64,000 nucleotides of DNA from Sphingomonas sanguinis (GCF_019297835.1 NZ_CP079203.1:124001-188000), one strand, 5' to 3'. Positions 44,801 to 54,053 are shown, numbered from the stretch's first letter. Program-made: numbers and translations. The notes: generated by a model from the sequence alone, not told the origin.

Positions 44801-45018
44801 ATGTCGCCGGCGCTCGCGCCGCCCAGCGAGTCGGACGACTGGCTGCTCGTTCCGCTATTGTCGCTCTGCCCGTTTGCTTGGGCATTCTGCGCAAAGGCCG
44901 GAGTGCCCAGCGCCAGCCCGGCGGCCAGGACGCCCCAGGCCGATGTCCGCAACATGCCGCGCAGGAATGGCCGACCATGGACCTGATGCGATCCGCTGAT
45001 GGCGACGAAACCGTTCAT
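41875..45018 (-). CDS. TonB-dependent receptor, Caulobacter type, for pectic oligosaccharides
   Basis: A 1047-residue receptor. The start at 45018 (MNGFVAISGSHQVHGR) has GGGAGGACACC upstream; the frame to 45123 is not needed. Signal segment LRTSAWGVLAAGLALGTPAFA. The plug has GTVVDSIVADDIASFPDKNI, GDSLARVTGVQLSREFGEGN and ISIRGVEPDLNRVEING, typical of the large Caulobacter/Xanthomonas-type receptors. The barrel ends in YPGQRFFAGLSLKF. It diverges from the PL11 gene and converges on PL26-DUF6250, so it most likely imports rhamnogalacturonan fragments. Confidence 0.92.
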   Translation of the reverse strand: MNGFVAISGSHQVHGRPFLRGMLRTSAWGVLAAGLALGTPAFAQNAQANGQSDNSGTSSQSSDSLGGASAGDIIVVGTRASLQSAIARKRNAGTVVDSIVADDIASFPDKNIGDSLARVTGVQLSREFGEGNQISIRGVEPDLNRVEINGVGQSSALGARAGDFREFASELVKSIDVYKGYQAKLTEGGLGGTVLIETRKPLELKKGVATVNLSGQHLETTKDWRPRATLLVGTPHFLIDGLGVLANITYSDVTTRQDYASNTNWSRIADFDRSNEKTVADPNYSAFNSFASCAGVGATANQSAATRRTACESQFYDWAPTVPRYRNLVRRDKRLSGDITAQYEFAHNFRAYAEVQWNNRDQRLQDVNYSLDMGRIQRYQLAAPNTAVIQNGTSTVDANHVVTSYTTALNSVNIGTAAVPNYNGSSNILGVQRRDFQYNQKSRYYITGFEWIVDRLRLKGLASRSESRTIGNTNLISLSTGIAGMQVDRNNDLGVPVFIYPSNVNPADPSIYTDYTRTGNVMPAGPTVQYRPSDQGNSENQLKLDGTYDTDLGPLRSIDFGGQFRWADYYTYQGGGSRLLTPASGSTPAVYQTSANVSYNTQIVDAATVPQRSIGNTYFLTRNEYANLISALGTTTGGAPMFTGIQGIPSSIPTRLAFANFDPKTLGQFYDLSGFNQSLVRQANGLPQIPQVKINETIAAGYVQGNFEQQVFGMRLTGNAGVRYIFTKDVGTGTNIRRQTRLNAAGRTETVVLGAQQLSLDNNYVDILPTFNLQLAITPNLVLQGNWAKNMARPKPTNLVPNINCLDDLTIAAADSVCSAGNPALQPYRADQWEVNLAWYPNKDTLVSLGYYKKYENSFVIENIVRSGVDLFQDGVTYTVRQPVNGFGALLDGIEASAQTAFTFLPAPFDGLGASANMTYARALRTNLTNVATGQPLSDYPGLSKWTWNASIFYDKGWLNARLAYNFRSDWLQTVADANNGNLPIYRKGEGYLDAKVTFRFPQWHYSLFMEMQNINKEFGRTYIKNIGTSEVFYPGQRFFAGLSLKF

Positions 45019-45223
45019 GGTGTCCTCCCTCTCGCCCCGGTGCCGCCGATGTGTCTCGGCTGACGGTTCTGGGGCCCCCTTACCGTATAAAAGACTTGTA
45101 TATGACCACAATGTGGAATGCAATCATATAGATTGGAATTTTCTTCGGTGTCGCTATCCTTGAGTCCATGGTCGAAATGGCGTGGCAAGCGACCGGAAAG
45201 ACAGCGTTTTAGGAGGATGACGG

Positions 45224-47167
45224 ATGAGGAAGAGGATGGGACAGGCGCTGCGCGGCGGTATCGCGTCATGGGTTGCGATCGCTGCTGCGCTTCCCCTGAT
45301 GGCGATGCCCCCCGATGAGAACCGGCAGGTCGAAAGGCTGGATCGGGGCGTCGTCGCGGTTCCGGCCATGGGTGGCGGCGTCCTGATCAGCTGGCGGTCG
45401 CTGGCGGCCGATGTGAAGGGGATAGGCTTTGACGTCTATCGAGATGGTCGAAAGATCACGGCGCATCCCATCATCGATTCGACCAATTTCAGGGACACGG
45501 CAGGCACGTCGGCCAGTCGCTATGCGGTGCGCATGATCGCACCTGGTGCTGCTGGCTCACTCACCCCCGACGCGCCGGTCTGGGCGAAGGGCTATCTGAC
45601 CATCCCGCTCGATCCGCCGCCGGGTGGAGTCACCCCCGATGGCGAAGCCTATAGCTATACCGCCAATGATGTGGGGATGGGCGATCTGGATGGTGACGGG
45701 CAGCCGGATCTAGTGCTGAAATGGGACCCCACCAACAGCCATGACAACAGCCAGGCAGGCTATACGGGGCCGGTCTATCTCGACGGCTATACGTTGGCCG
45801 GCAAGAGACTGTGGCGGATCAATCTGGGCATCAATATTCGCGCTGGTGCGCATTACACCCAGTTCCTGGTGCAGGATTTCGACGGGGACGGTCGCGCCGA
45901 GGTGGCGATGAAGACTGCCGACGGCACGATCGATGGTACGGGGCAGGTGATCGGTGACGCGAAGGCCGACTGGCGCGAACATGGCGGCGAGGTGCCGCAG
46001 GGCGACAGGACCGGGGCGCATGTCACCGCCGATGGGCGGATGGTCGCCAAGCTCGCTGGGCGTATCCTGACCGGGCCGGAATATCTGACGGTATTCGACG
46101 GGCTGACGGGCCGCGCGCTGGCGACCGCGCCCTATGATCCGCCGCGCGGGCCGCGCCACGATCCCGGCTTTGCGCAGATGGCGAAGCTGTGGGGCGATGC
46201 CTATGGCAACCGGGTCGACCGGTTCCTGGCCGGGGTTGCCTATCTCGACGGGCGGCACCCGAGCATGATCTTCGGGCGGGGCTATTATGCCCGCACCGCG
46301 ATCGCCGCCTGGGACTATCGGAACGGCAAGCTGACCGAGCGCTGGCTGTTCGACACCGACCAGCCGGGCAATCAGGACTATGCCGATCGCGGCAATCACC
46401 AGTTGAGCATTGCCGATGTGAACGGCGATGGGCGTGACGAGGTGATCTATGGCTCGATGGCGGTCAGCGCCGATGGCAAGGGGCTATGGACGCAGCCGCT
46501 CTATCACGGCGATGCGATGCATGTCGGCGACCTCGACCCGACCCGGCCCGGACTGGAGAAATTCGGCGTGCACGAACAGATCGCGCATAATGGCGGGATC
46601 GGCTCGGCGCTGCTCGACGCGCGGACCGGCGAAATTCTGTGGACCAAGGCCGCCAAGACGGACACGGGCCGCGGCCTTAGCGCCGATATCGACCCGCGTC
46701 ATGTCGGCGAGGAGATGTGGGGCGCGAACCAGCCCGACCTTTACGACGTGCACGGCAAGGCCATCGGGCCGCATCCCAGGCAGACCAATTTCGCTATCTG
46801 GTGGGACGGCGATCTGCTTCGCGAGCTGCTCGACGGCACGACCATCTCCAAATGGAACTGGAAGACGGGCAAGGCCGAGCCGCTGCTGGTCGCGGAAGGT
46901 GCGGCGTCGAACAACGGCACCAAGGCGACGCCAGCGCTGCAAGCCGACCTGATCGGCGACTGGCGCGAGGAGGTGGTGTGGCGCAGCGCGGACAATCGCG
47001 AGTTGCACATCTATACCACGCCGTGGCCGACGACGCATCGGATCACGACGCTGTTGCAGGACCCGGTCTACCGTGCGGGCATCGCGTGGCAGAACACGGC
47101 CTATAACCAGCCGCCGCATACGGGTTTCTACCTGGGCATGACCAAGCCGTCCGATCAGGCGGAGTGA
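45224..47167 (+). CDS. Rhamnogalacturonan lyase, PL11 (YesW/YesX-like), secreted
   Basis: A 647-residue protein with a signal peptide (ALRGGIASWVAIAAALPLMA) after AGGAGG at 45211. The N-terminal Ig-like part (DRGVVAVPAMGGGVLISWR) leads into the eight-bladed propeller with calcium-binding repeats: DVGMGDLDGDGQPDLVLKWD, LVQDFDGDGRAEVAMKTADG, IADVNGDGRDEVIYGSM, and LIGDWREEVVWRS. The family cleaves the rhamnose-galacturonate backbone of rhamnogalacturonan-I by beta-elimination. Length and motif order are normal for PL11 and all blades are present. It is alone on its strand, ended by a strong hairpin. Confidence 0.95.
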   Translation: MRKRMGQALRGGIASWVAIAAALPLMAMPPDENRQVERLDRGVVAVPAMGGGVLISWRSLAADVKGIGFDVYRDGRKITAHPIIDSTNFRDTAGTSASRYAVRMIAPGAAGSLTPDAPVWAKGYLTIPLDPPPGGVTPDGEAYSYTANDVGMGDLDGDGQPDLVLKWDPTNSHDNSQAGYTGPVYLDGYTLAGKRLWRINLGINIRAGAHYTQFLVQDFDGDGRAEVAMKTADGTIDGTGQVIGDAKADWREHGGEVPQGDRTGAHVTADGRMVAKLAGRILTGPEYLTVFDGLTGRALATAPYDPPRGPRHDPGFAQMAKLWGDAYGNRVDRFLAGVAYLDGRHPSMIFGRGYYARTAIAAWDYRNGKLTERWLFDTDQPGNQDYADRGNHQLSIADVNGDGRDEVIYGSMAVSADGKGLWTQPLYHGDAMHVGDLDPTRPGLEKFGVHEQIAHNGGIGSALLDARTGEILWTKAAKTDTGRGLSADIDPRHVGEEMWGANQPDLYDVHGKAIGPHPRQTNFAIWWDGDLLRELLDGTTISKWNWKTGKAEPLLVAEGAASNNGTKATPALQADLIGDWREEVVWRSADNRELHIYTTPWPTTHRITTLLQDPVYRAGIAWQNTAYNQPPHTGFYLGMTKPSDQAE

Positions 47168-47175
47168 GGGCGACG

Positions 47176-47205
47176 ACGTAACCCGGTCAAAGGACCGGGT
47201 TACGT
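47176..47205. terminator. Perfect bidirectional hairpin overlapping the GPH-transporter stop
   Basis: ACGTAACCCGGTC (47176-47188) and GACCGGGTTACGT (47193-47205) make a 13-bp stem with a 4-base loop. It begins 9 bases after the PL11 stop and includes the last five codons and stop of the convergent MFS gene. Confidence 0.75.
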
Positions 47206-48689
47206 CCCCAGAGCTGGTCGTAGCGCCAGCCCGACAGGTCCTCCACCACCTCGCGTGTCTGCGGGCTGGCGGGCTCGCGTTCGCCCGCGCGCAGCCGCTC
47301 GATCTCGTCCATCAGCACCGCATGGGACGCGGGATCGAGCCGGAAGCGCAGGGACACCCATAGGCCGAAGGCGAGCAGCGCCAGCGTGCCCCCGACCATG
47401 ACGATGACGATCGCATGGACGGTCTGCGCCGACTGGCTGGTCGCACCGGTGACGAAGCCCGAGGCTTGCAGGATCTGGCCGACCATGATGAGCGCTGCGG
47501 CTTGCGACATCTTGCGCACGAAGGTCATGACCCCGGCAAAGGCCCCCTCGCGGCGGCGGCCGGTGACGATCTCGTCGACATCGGCCATGTAATTATAGGT
47601 CGCCCATGGGATGTAGTTGAGCGCCCCGCGGCCCAGTCCGGCGAAGGCCACCGGTAGCGCGAAAATCCAGCCGTTCGCACCATGTCCGCTCCACCAGAGG
47701 CCCAGGAACAGCAGCACGCCCAGCGCGAAGCTACCCACCGCAATTCGATAGGCACGGGCGGGGGAAGCACGCAGCGCGAAGTTGATCGCCAGCAACACCG
47801 CGACCGTCTGCACCGCATAGGTGAGACCCGCCAGGTTCGACACCGCCAGCGTCGTGCCGCCCAGCGCGAAGACGACGAAATAGGCAAAGGCCGCGTTGAA
47901 TATGTCCTGGCTGATATAGCCACCCAGATACATGCCCAGATGCAGTCGGAACGCCCGGATGCGCAGGGTCGAGAACAGATTGCGATACAGGTCGCGGATC
48001 GCGGCCAGCGGCGTCATCCGCTCGCGGGCCAGTTCCATGGTCTCGGCCGAGCGCGGTCGCTCCCAGCTGAAGAGATAGAGCATCGTCGCGGAGGCCATGA
48101 ACAGGACGGAGAACAGGATGCCCATATAGAGGTAGGTGTCGGGCGAATCCTTGCCCAGATGCTCGATCAGACGGCCGGGCAAGATGGCCGCAAGGATCGC
48201 CGAGATCTGCCCGCACATGATCCGCCAACCGGCGAACTTGGCCTTGGTCCGGTAATCGCTGGCCATCTCGGCGGCCAGCGTCTCGAACGGAATGATCTCG
48301 AGCGCGTAGACCAGCTCGAACAGGACATAGGTGACGAGATAATACCAGAAGCTCTGCCCCGCGACCCACATGATCGCAAAGGACGGCAGCAGCGGGATGG
48401 CGGCCAGCACGAACGCCCGCCGCCGCCCGAACTTGCGCCCCGCCCAGGTGTTGCCGAACCGGTCGGAAATATAGCCGATGGTCGGGCTGGCTACCGCGTC
48501 GAGCACGCGGGCGATGCCGAAGATCAGCGTCGCCTGTGCCGCCGACAGGCCGCAAAAGGTCGTGTAGAAGAACAGCACCCATGTGCTGATGACCGCCATC
48601 GACCCAGCGCCGAGGATGTCGTTCGATCCATAGGCCGCGAAATTGTACCAGCGGACCGGACGGGCGGGGGTGATGGCGGCGGTGGACAT
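47187..48689 (-). CDS. GPH-family (MFS-type) oligosaccharide:cation symporter
   Basis: A 500-residue, 12-span carrier of the glycoside-pentoside-hexuronide family: RWYNFAAYGSNDILGAGSMA in the first helix, LDAVASPTIGYISDRFGNTW in helix 2 with the conserved Asp, and GRKFGRRRAFVLAAIPLL after it. Start ATG 48689 overlaps the GH105 stop by one base (TGATG). Being last in the operon after GH105, it most likely imports unsaturated rhamnogalacturonan disaccharides, or rhamnose-containing oligomers, into the cytoplasm. Confidence 0.9.
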   Translation of the reverse strand: MSTAAITPARPVRWYNFAAYGSNDILGAGSMAVISTWVLFFYTTFCGLSAAQATLIFGIARVLDAVASPTIGYISDRFGNTWAGRKFGRRRAFVLAAIPLLPSFAIMWVAGQSFWYYLVTYVLFELVYALEIIPFETLAAEMASDYRTKAKFAGWRIMCGQISAILAAILPGRLIEHLGKDSPDTYLYMGILFSVLFMASATMLYLFSWERPRSAETMELARERMTPLAAIRDLYRNLFSTLRIRAFRLHLGMYLGGYISQDIFNAAFAYFVVFALGGTTLAVSNLAGLTYAVQTVAVLLAINFALRASPARAYRIAVGSFALGVLLFLGLWWSGHGANGWIFALPVAFAGLGRGALNYIPWATYNYMADVDEIVTGRRREGAFAGVMTFVRKMSQAAALIMVGQILQASGFVTGATSQSAQTVHAIVIVMVGGTLALLAFGLWVSLRFRLDPASHAVLMDEIERLRAGEREPASPQTREVVEDLSGWRYDQLWGRNPVL

Positions 48690-49801
48690 CAGATATAGGT
48701 CCGCAGGAATTCGCCGAGCGCGCAGATGGCGAGGCTCTGTCCATAGGGCATCGAGGTCAGCGCGATGTCCTTGTAGAACTGCATCGTGTCGCCCATCGCG
48801 GTGCCGAAGCTGACCTGCTTCAACTCGCCCTTGTCGTCGATATTGGCGAGGACGGCGCGGATCGCCTTGATCCCGACGGCTTCATAGTGGCGCGGCAGAT
48901 AGCCCTTCCGCACCGCCTTCAGGATGCCATAGGCGAAGCCGGCGGTGGCGGATGCCTCCAGATAGCTGGTCGGATCGACGATCAGCGTGTGCCACAACCC
49001 ACTCTCGTCCTGATGCTCGGCCAGCGTCTTCACCTGCGCCGCGAGCGTATCGATCAGGAAGGTGCGGAACGCATCGCCTGGCGGCAGATCGAGCATCTCG
49101 ATGATCTCGGGGATGGCGATCGTGACCCAGCAATTGCCGCGCGCCCATAGCGCACCCGCAAAATTGTGCCGCCCGTCAAAGGTCCAGCCATGGTACCAGA
49201 GGCCGGTCCGGCGATCGAACAGATATTTGATGTGGATCAGGAACTGGCGCTTGGCTTCCTCGATATAATGCGGGCGATCCAGGATCTGGCCGATGCGCGC
49301 CAGCGGCAGGACGCTCATCATCAGCGTGTCGTCCCACATCTCCTGCGGGTTCTCGTCGTTGAAGACGATGTGCTGGAAGCCGCCTTCCTCGGTCTTGGGC
49401 AGGCCGTCATCGGCCATCAGCCATTCGGCCCAGATGTCGAGATAGGGCAGATAGGTCTGGTCGCCGGTATGTTCATAGAGGTTGGCGAGCGTCAGGAAGG
49501 GCGACATGGTGTTGATGTTCTTGGTCGGCGTGCCCGCGACGAAGCGGTCCTCGAACCATTTCAGCATCACGTCCCACGCGGCCTCGTCGCCGGTCTGTTC
49601 CCAATAGCGGTACAGGCCGAACAGGCCGATGCCGTGGGTCCATTCCCAGTCGTTCCACCCCTTGGTGTCGATGACGCGGCCATCCTCCAGGCGGAGCAGG
49701 AACTCGCCGGTCTCGTCCTTGATGTTGACGAGGTTGTCGATCAGCTTGGCGATTTGCGCCGTCACCTCGGCGCGAGGAATGTCGTGATTGAGGGCTGCCA
49801 C
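48689..49801 (-). CDS. Unsaturated rhamnogalacturonyl hydrolase, GH105 (YesR/YteR-like)
   Basis: A 370-residue (alpha/alpha)6-barrel enzyme without signal peptide, so cytoplasmic. The start codon is GTG 49801 (GGAGA nine bases upstream). KGWNDWEWTHGIGLFGLYRY, FNDENPQEMWDDTLMMSVLP (with the catalytic Asp in MWDDTLMM), WYHGWTFDGRHNFAGALWAR and YLEASATAGFAYGILKA are GH105 signatures. It hydrates and splits unsaturated galacturonosyl-rhamnose to give rhamnose and a 5-keto-uronate. It is followed directly by the GPH importer. Confidence 0.95.
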   Translation of the reverse strand: MAALNHDIPRAEVTAQIAKLIDNLVNIKDETGEFLLRLEDGRVIDTKGWNDWEWTHGIGLFGLYRYWEQTGDEAAWDVMLKWFEDRFVAGTPTKNINTMSPFLTLANLYEHTGDQTYLPYLDIWAEWLMADDGLPKTEEGGFQHIVFNDENPQEMWDDTLMMSVLPLARIGQILDRPHYIEEAKRQFLIHIKYLFDRRTGLWYHGWTFDGRHNFAGALWARGNCWVTIAIPEIIEMLDLPPGDAFRTFLIDTLAAQVKTLAEHQDESGLWHTLIVDPTSYLEASATAGFAYGILKAVRKGYLPRHYEAVGIKAIRAVLANIDDKGELKQVSFGTAMGDTMQFYKDIALTSMPYGQSLAICALGEFLRTYI

Positions 49802-49820
49802 GGGAAACGTCTCCGAAGGA

Positions 49821-52772
49821 TCAAGGGGTGGGATAGAGGTCGCGGTAAGCGGGGGCGGCCACGTCGGTGACCGCGCCGCCGCCGCGCGCGTGATGGAGGG
49901 TGACGAGCCGAACCGGCTCGATCACGTTGCCGGCCGCGCCGTCGCTGGTGACGGCAAGGGCGAGCGTGTTGCGGCCGCGATGGTGCAGGATGCCGTTGGG
50001 GATCGGGAAGACGCGCTGCGGCCCGACATTGGCGACGAACTGGCCCATGTTCCAGCCGTTGACGAAGATCAGCACGCGGTAGCGGCCCGGCGAGCGCGGT
50101 GTCTTGGGATCGCCGATCTGAAGGCCGATCGTGGCGTCCTCGCCCTTGGGGACGGACAGGTCGAAAGCGGTGCGATACCAGCTGGTGCCGGCATAGGGCT
50201 TCACCTCTGCCAGCTTCAGCGACGTCCATGCGCTGTCCGGGAAACCGGGCAGCGTCCAGCCCATGCGCTCGCCGTACAGGCCGCCATTGTTGCTGGGGCC
50301 GCGCGCGACATCCTTCAGGTCTTCGCCGCCTGCACGCCCCTGAATCTTCCATGCGATCGGCACCGCGAAGCTGTCGCCGCCCGGGCGCGCCAGGGAGACC
50401 GAGATCAGCCCGCGCGGCTCCTTGTGCGCGTCGTCGACGTCGAGGTCCCAATTATGCCCGTTGACCCGCACCATCGCGGCGAGGACGTGATCGCCCGATA
50501 TAGCTTCGGGGGGTAGGGTGAACTCGGCGACGCCGGTGGTGATCGGACGCGGCAGGCCGCCTGCCAGTTCGTGCTGACCGATCAGCTTCCCGTCGAGGAA
50601 GAGTTGCAGCATGCCGGCACCGCCCGCGCCGTAATGGACGGTCACGGTCTGCGCATCCGCAGAGCCGGTGAAACGACCGCGATACCAGACGTCGCCGTCG
50701 TGGAAGCCGTAGGAATCCGCGCCGAGATTGGGCTGGCCGGTCGGCGGGCGGATGGTCGCGACGTTGCGGGCGCCGCCTACGACGGTCCAGCCGCTGTCGT
50801 CGAAGCCTAGCCGGGCTTCGGGTGAGCCCTCGGCATAGCGCCACGTCGCGGCGGTCAGGTCGGGCAAGGTCAGGGCTTGCGGCGCGGGCAGGGCGCGTTT
50901 GGCCGTCAGGCTGCCGCTCGCCGAGCGCGCGACTGGGATCGTTTGTCCGTTCCAGTGCACCGAGCGCACCGGCCCCCAGACTTCGAGTGGCGCTACCGTT
51001 TCGGTATCGCCGGTGAGGTCGAGTGTCTCGCCGCGTACCGTCGCACGGCGGACGAGTGCAGGGCCGCGTTCCAGTAGGCCGTCCTGCCGGAAGAAGCTCT
51101 GTCCTGCTGCCACGTCGCCGATCAGCAGCAGCAGCGGTGCACGTCCGCCGCCCTCGATCCGCACGCGGGCGAGGTCGTTGTGGGTGTAGGTCAGGCGCAG
51201 GTCGCCCTTGGCGGCGTCGAACGCGCTCGCGACCTGACCCTCGATCACCGTCACCTTGGGCGCGCTCGCGTAGCGCAGCACCGTCTCGCCGGGCTCGCCT
51301 GCGCGGCCGTAGAACAGCGCGACATCCTCCGCGCCGTGGCGGATCGTTGTCTGGAGTTCGGAGGTCGAATAGACCAACCGCTGGCGTTCGAGGTTCGCCC
51401 CCGCGACCAGCAGCTTGGCGTCGCGGCCATGAAGTTCGCTGGCGAAGCTGTAGCGGCCATCGGGCAGTTCGGCGGTAATGGTGAAGTGCGCGTCGCCGGT
51501 GGCATTGGACGGTTTGGGCGCGACGAACAGCAGGCGGGCGTCAGTATCGGGATTGCGGTCGTGATAGACCTGCACCGCGTCGCTACCGGTGATCGCGATC
51601 GGCGGCGCTTTCTCCAGCCGAGCGAGGTCAGGCACGGCGGCGAGGAACTGGCCGATCTGCTTCAGCTCCAGCGCCTTGGGCCGCAAATTGCGCGCCTCGT
51701 CGATCGCCGAGCCATAGTCGTAGGAGGTATAGACCACCGGCGCGGGCAGCCAGCCCCAGCTGGTGCCGCCATAGCCCATATAGATGCTCTGGATGGCGAT
51801 GCCGTTGGCGATGTTGGTGCCGTAGAACACGCGCTGATAGCCGCTGCCGCGCTGGATCGCGTTGCACGGATACATGCCGTTCGACCCCCAATAATCGAAC
51901 CAGCCGCCGCCGAACTCGGCGATGAAACCGGGGGTTTTGGGCGAGGCGCTGGCGCCGCCTCTCGCGCCGCCTGGGCCGTACAGGCCCCAGTCGGGGGCGG
52001 GGGCGCCTTTCGTGGGCTTGTTGTCGACGCCGCACACGCCGCCGGGATAGCCGTCGAACGCATACAGTTCCTGTGGTCCCGGTACGGTGAGCGGCACGTT
52101 GGAGCTCTTGGGCACCCAATAGCCATTACGGCCCTGGTCGTTGTGGAACATCGGCACGGTGATGCCGTCCGCACGGGCCTTGTCGTACAGGTGCTGCATG
52201 TAGCGCGACTGCGCGGGCGTGGTCAGCGCAAGTTCGTTTTCGATCTGGTGGAGAATGACGCTGCCGCCGCGGCCTAGCTGATGACGCGCGATGATCGGGT
52301 TGATCCGGTCGAGCCATTCGTCGACCGCCGCGAGATATTCGGGATCGTCGGTGCGCGCCTTGCTCGGCTGATTGACCAGCCAGCCCGGAAAACCGCCGCG
52401 CGACAGCTCGGCATTCACATAGGGCCCGGCACGGGTGATGACGTAGAGCCCTTCTTCCTGCGCCATGGTCAACAGCCGGTCGATGTCGCGGATGCCGCTG
52501 AAGTCGTACACGCCCTTCTTCGGGCTGTGGAAGCCCCAGTCGATATAGATGGCGACGGTGTTGAAGCCGCTCGCCTTTATCTTCTGCAGGATGTCGCGCC
52601 ACAGATCGGGTGAGGGCAGGCGGAAGGGGTGGAATTCGCTCGACCAGATCAGGGTCGGCTTGCCGTCGATCAGGAGCGACCGGCTGTCGAAGGTGACGCG
52701 CGAGGACGCCGTTGCAGGAGTGGCCTGCGATGCGGCGGCACCGGCCAGCAGCAGGGCGGCGGCAAGGCTCAT
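49821..52772 (-). CDS. GH35 beta-galactosidase, exported
   Basis: A 983-residue protein. The start at 52772 (MSLAAALLLAGAAASQATPA) yields a signal peptide and overlaps the rhamnose mutarotase stop by 4 bases (ATGA). The barrel has SSEFHPFRLPSPDLWRDILQ, YIDWGFHSPKKGVYDFSG, the acid/base Glu in ILHQIENELAL and the nucleophile Glu in FIAEFGGGWFDYW, all GH35 features. C-terminal beta domains include GRYRVLIFVNGWNMGQFVAN. It removes galactose from arabinogalactan or galactan side chains of rhamnogalacturonan-I in the periplasm. Confidence 0.92.
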   Translation of the reverse strand: MSLAAALLLAGAAASQATPATASSRVTFDSRSLLIDGKPTLIWSSEFHPFRLPSPDLWRDILQKIKASGFNTVAIYIDWGFHSPKKGVYDFSGIRDIDRLLTMAQEEGLYVITRAGPYVNAELSRGGFPGWLVNQPSKARTDDPEYLAAVDEWLDRINPIIARHQLGRGGSVILHQIENELALTTPAQSRYMQHLYDKARADGITVPMFHNDQGRNGYWVPKSSNVPLTVPGPQELYAFDGYPGGVCGVDNKPTKGAPAPDWGLYGPGGARGGASASPKTPGFIAEFGGGWFDYWGSNGMYPCNAIQRGSGYQRVFYGTNIANGIAIQSIYMGYGGTSWGWLPAPVVYTSYDYGSAIDEARNLRPKALELKQIGQFLAAVPDLARLEKAPPIAITGSDAVQVYHDRNPDTDARLLFVAPKPSNATGDAHFTITAELPDGRYSFASELHGRDAKLLVAGANLERQRLVYSTSELQTTIRHGAEDVALFYGRAGEPGETVLRYASAPKVTVIEGQVASAFDAAKGDLRLTYTHNDLARVRIEGGGRAPLLLLIGDVAAGQSFFRQDGLLERGPALVRRATVRGETLDLTGDTETVAPLEVWGPVRSVHWNGQTIPVARSASGSLTAKRALPAPQALTLPDLTAATWRYAEGSPEARLGFDDSGWTVVGGARNVATIRPPTGQPNLGADSYGFHDGDVWYRGRFTGSADAQTVTVHYGAGGAGMLQLFLDGKLIGQHELAGGLPRPITTGVAEFTLPPEAISGDHVLAAMVRVNGHNWDLDVDDAHKEPRGLISVSLARPGGDSFAVPIAWKIQGRAGGEDLKDVARGPSNNGGLYGERMGWTLPGFPDSAWTSLKLAEVKPYAGTSWYRTAFDLSVPKGEDATIGLQIGDPKTPRSPGRYRVLIFVNGWNMGQFVANVGPQRVFPIPNGILHHRGRNTLALAVTSDGAAGNVIEPVRLVTLHHARGGGAVTDVAAPAYRDLYPTP

Positions 52773-53086
52773 GCGAAGTGAAACATCGGCATCAGCGGCG
52801 CTTCGACCGGACGATTGCCCGGCTGCACCTCCATCAGGTCGGCCATATAATCCCACCAGCGCTGCATGACCGGCTTGCCGGGCAACGCATCGCGCTTGTC
52901 GTCGGGGTGGAGGCGCAGGACGGCGAACAGCGCGTTGGTCTCTTCGTCGAGGAAGATCGAATAATCATAGATGCCCGCCTCGCGCAGCGCGTCGGCGAGG
53001 TCGGGCCAGATTTCGTCGTGACGGCGGCGATATTCGTCCGCCATACCGGGCTTCAGCATCATGCGGAATGCGATCGGCTGGCTCAT
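52769..53086 (-). CDS. rhaM: L-rhamnose mutarotase
   Basis: A 105-residue protein matching RhaM in length and sequence: AFRMMLKPGMADEYRRRHDE (with the family's MxLxPGxxxEYxxRH pattern), YSIFLDEETNALFAVLRL, and MQRWWDYMADLMEVQPGNRP near the end. It interconverts alpha- and beta-L-rhamnose, feeding the dehydrogenase that uses one anomer. It is co-translated with the GH35 gene (4-base overlap) and with the esterase gene upstream (4-base overlap at 53083-53086). Confidence 0.95.
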   Translation of the reverse strand: MSQPIAFRMMLKPGMADEYRRRHDEIWPDLADALREAGIYDYSIFLDEETNALFAVLRLHPDDKRDALPGKPVMQRWWDYMADLMEVQPGNRPVEAPLMPMFHFA

Positions 53087-54051
53087 GCGTCATCTCCGGG
53101 AATATTGAGGCCGTGGCGGTGGGCGAAGGTCGCGAAGCGGGCGAGCCACGGATGCGGCCTGCCGTCCGGGCCGATCAGGCGCGGGCCGTGGCCGCCGGTC
53201 TCGACGATGTGAAGTTCGGCGGGGCGGGGCAGCGCATGGACCGCCTGGAACATCGCGATGCTATTGGCGACCGGCACCACCGGATCGTCGGCGGCATGGC
53301 CGAGAAAGGTCGGCGGCATATCGGCGGGCAGGTTCAGCTCGGCGGAATAGCGGGCGGCCATTTCGGCATCGGCATTGCGCCCCAGAAGTTCGCGCTTCGA
53401 CTGGCTATGGGCAAAGGCTTGGGTCATCGTGATGACCGGGAAGAGCAGGCCGACCGTCTTGAGTGTCGTCGGCTGGCTGTCCGCCATGTCGACCGGATCA
53501 TAGGTCTTCAGCGCCGACCGGGACGCCAGCCGTGCCGCCAGATGCCCGCCCGCCGAAAAGCCCATTGCCGCCACGTTGGTCGGGTCGATGCTCCATTCCC
53601 CGGCCCGTGCCCGGATCACCCGCAGCGCGCGCTGCGCATCCTGCAACGGCGCATCCGGCCCCGCCGCCCACCCGTCATGCGGCAGGCGGTAGAGCAGGTC
53701 GAAGGCGGTTACGCCCTGTGCGGCAAACCAGCGTGCGACCGGCGACGGCTCGCGCCCGACCGCGACCCTGGCATAGCCGCCGCCGGGGATCAGCAGCACG
53801 GCCGCGCCGGTCGGTTTCGCGGCCGGGCAGACGGTCAGCATCGGCGTCGCGATATGCGGCCAGGCGATGTTATCAGCCGGCCCGTCGGGCGAGCGCAGCA
53901 CGAAATTGTCCACCACGGGCGGGCTCGGCATCCCCGGTGGCGTGGCGGGCCAGATGGGAAAGCGACTGGCGGCGGGGGCTGCCCTGGCAACGCGCGGCGT
54001 CGCGGCGAGCGACAGGCCGGCGGCGATCAGGGTGCGTCGGTCGAGCGTCAT
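53083..54051 (-). CDS. Exported alpha/beta-hydrolase (carbohydrate acetyl esterase-like)
   Basis: A 322-residue protein starting at 54051 (MTLDRRTLIAAGLSLAATPR), a Tat-like signal; the open frame to 54543 is a shadow of the CE12 gene. The fold residues are VLLIPGGGYARVAVGREP (oxyanion region), AAMGFSAGGHLAARLAS (GxSxG nucleophile), HAADDPVVPV (Asp) and ETGGHGPR (His). It is of the BD-FAE/CE-type esterases that deacetylate plant polysaccharides. Its stop overlaps the RhaM start. It resembles the isolated esterase at 4820-5824. Confidence 0.85.
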   Translation of the reverse strand: MTLDRRTLIAAGLSLAATPRVARAAPAASRFPIWPATPPGMPSPPVVDNFVLRSPDGPADNIAWPHIATPMLTVCPAAKPTGAAVLLIPGGGYARVAVGREPSPVARWFAAQGVTAFDLLYRLPHDGWAAGPDAPLQDAQRALRVIRARAGEWSIDPTNVAAMGFSAGGHLAARLASRSALKTYDPVDMADSQPTTLKTVGLLFPVITMTQAFAHSQSKRELLGRNADAEMAARYSAELNLPADMPPTFLGHAADDPVVPVANSIAMFQAVHALPRPAELHIVETGGHGPRLIGPDGRPHPWLARFATFAHRHGLNIPGDDA

Positions 54052-54053
54052 GA

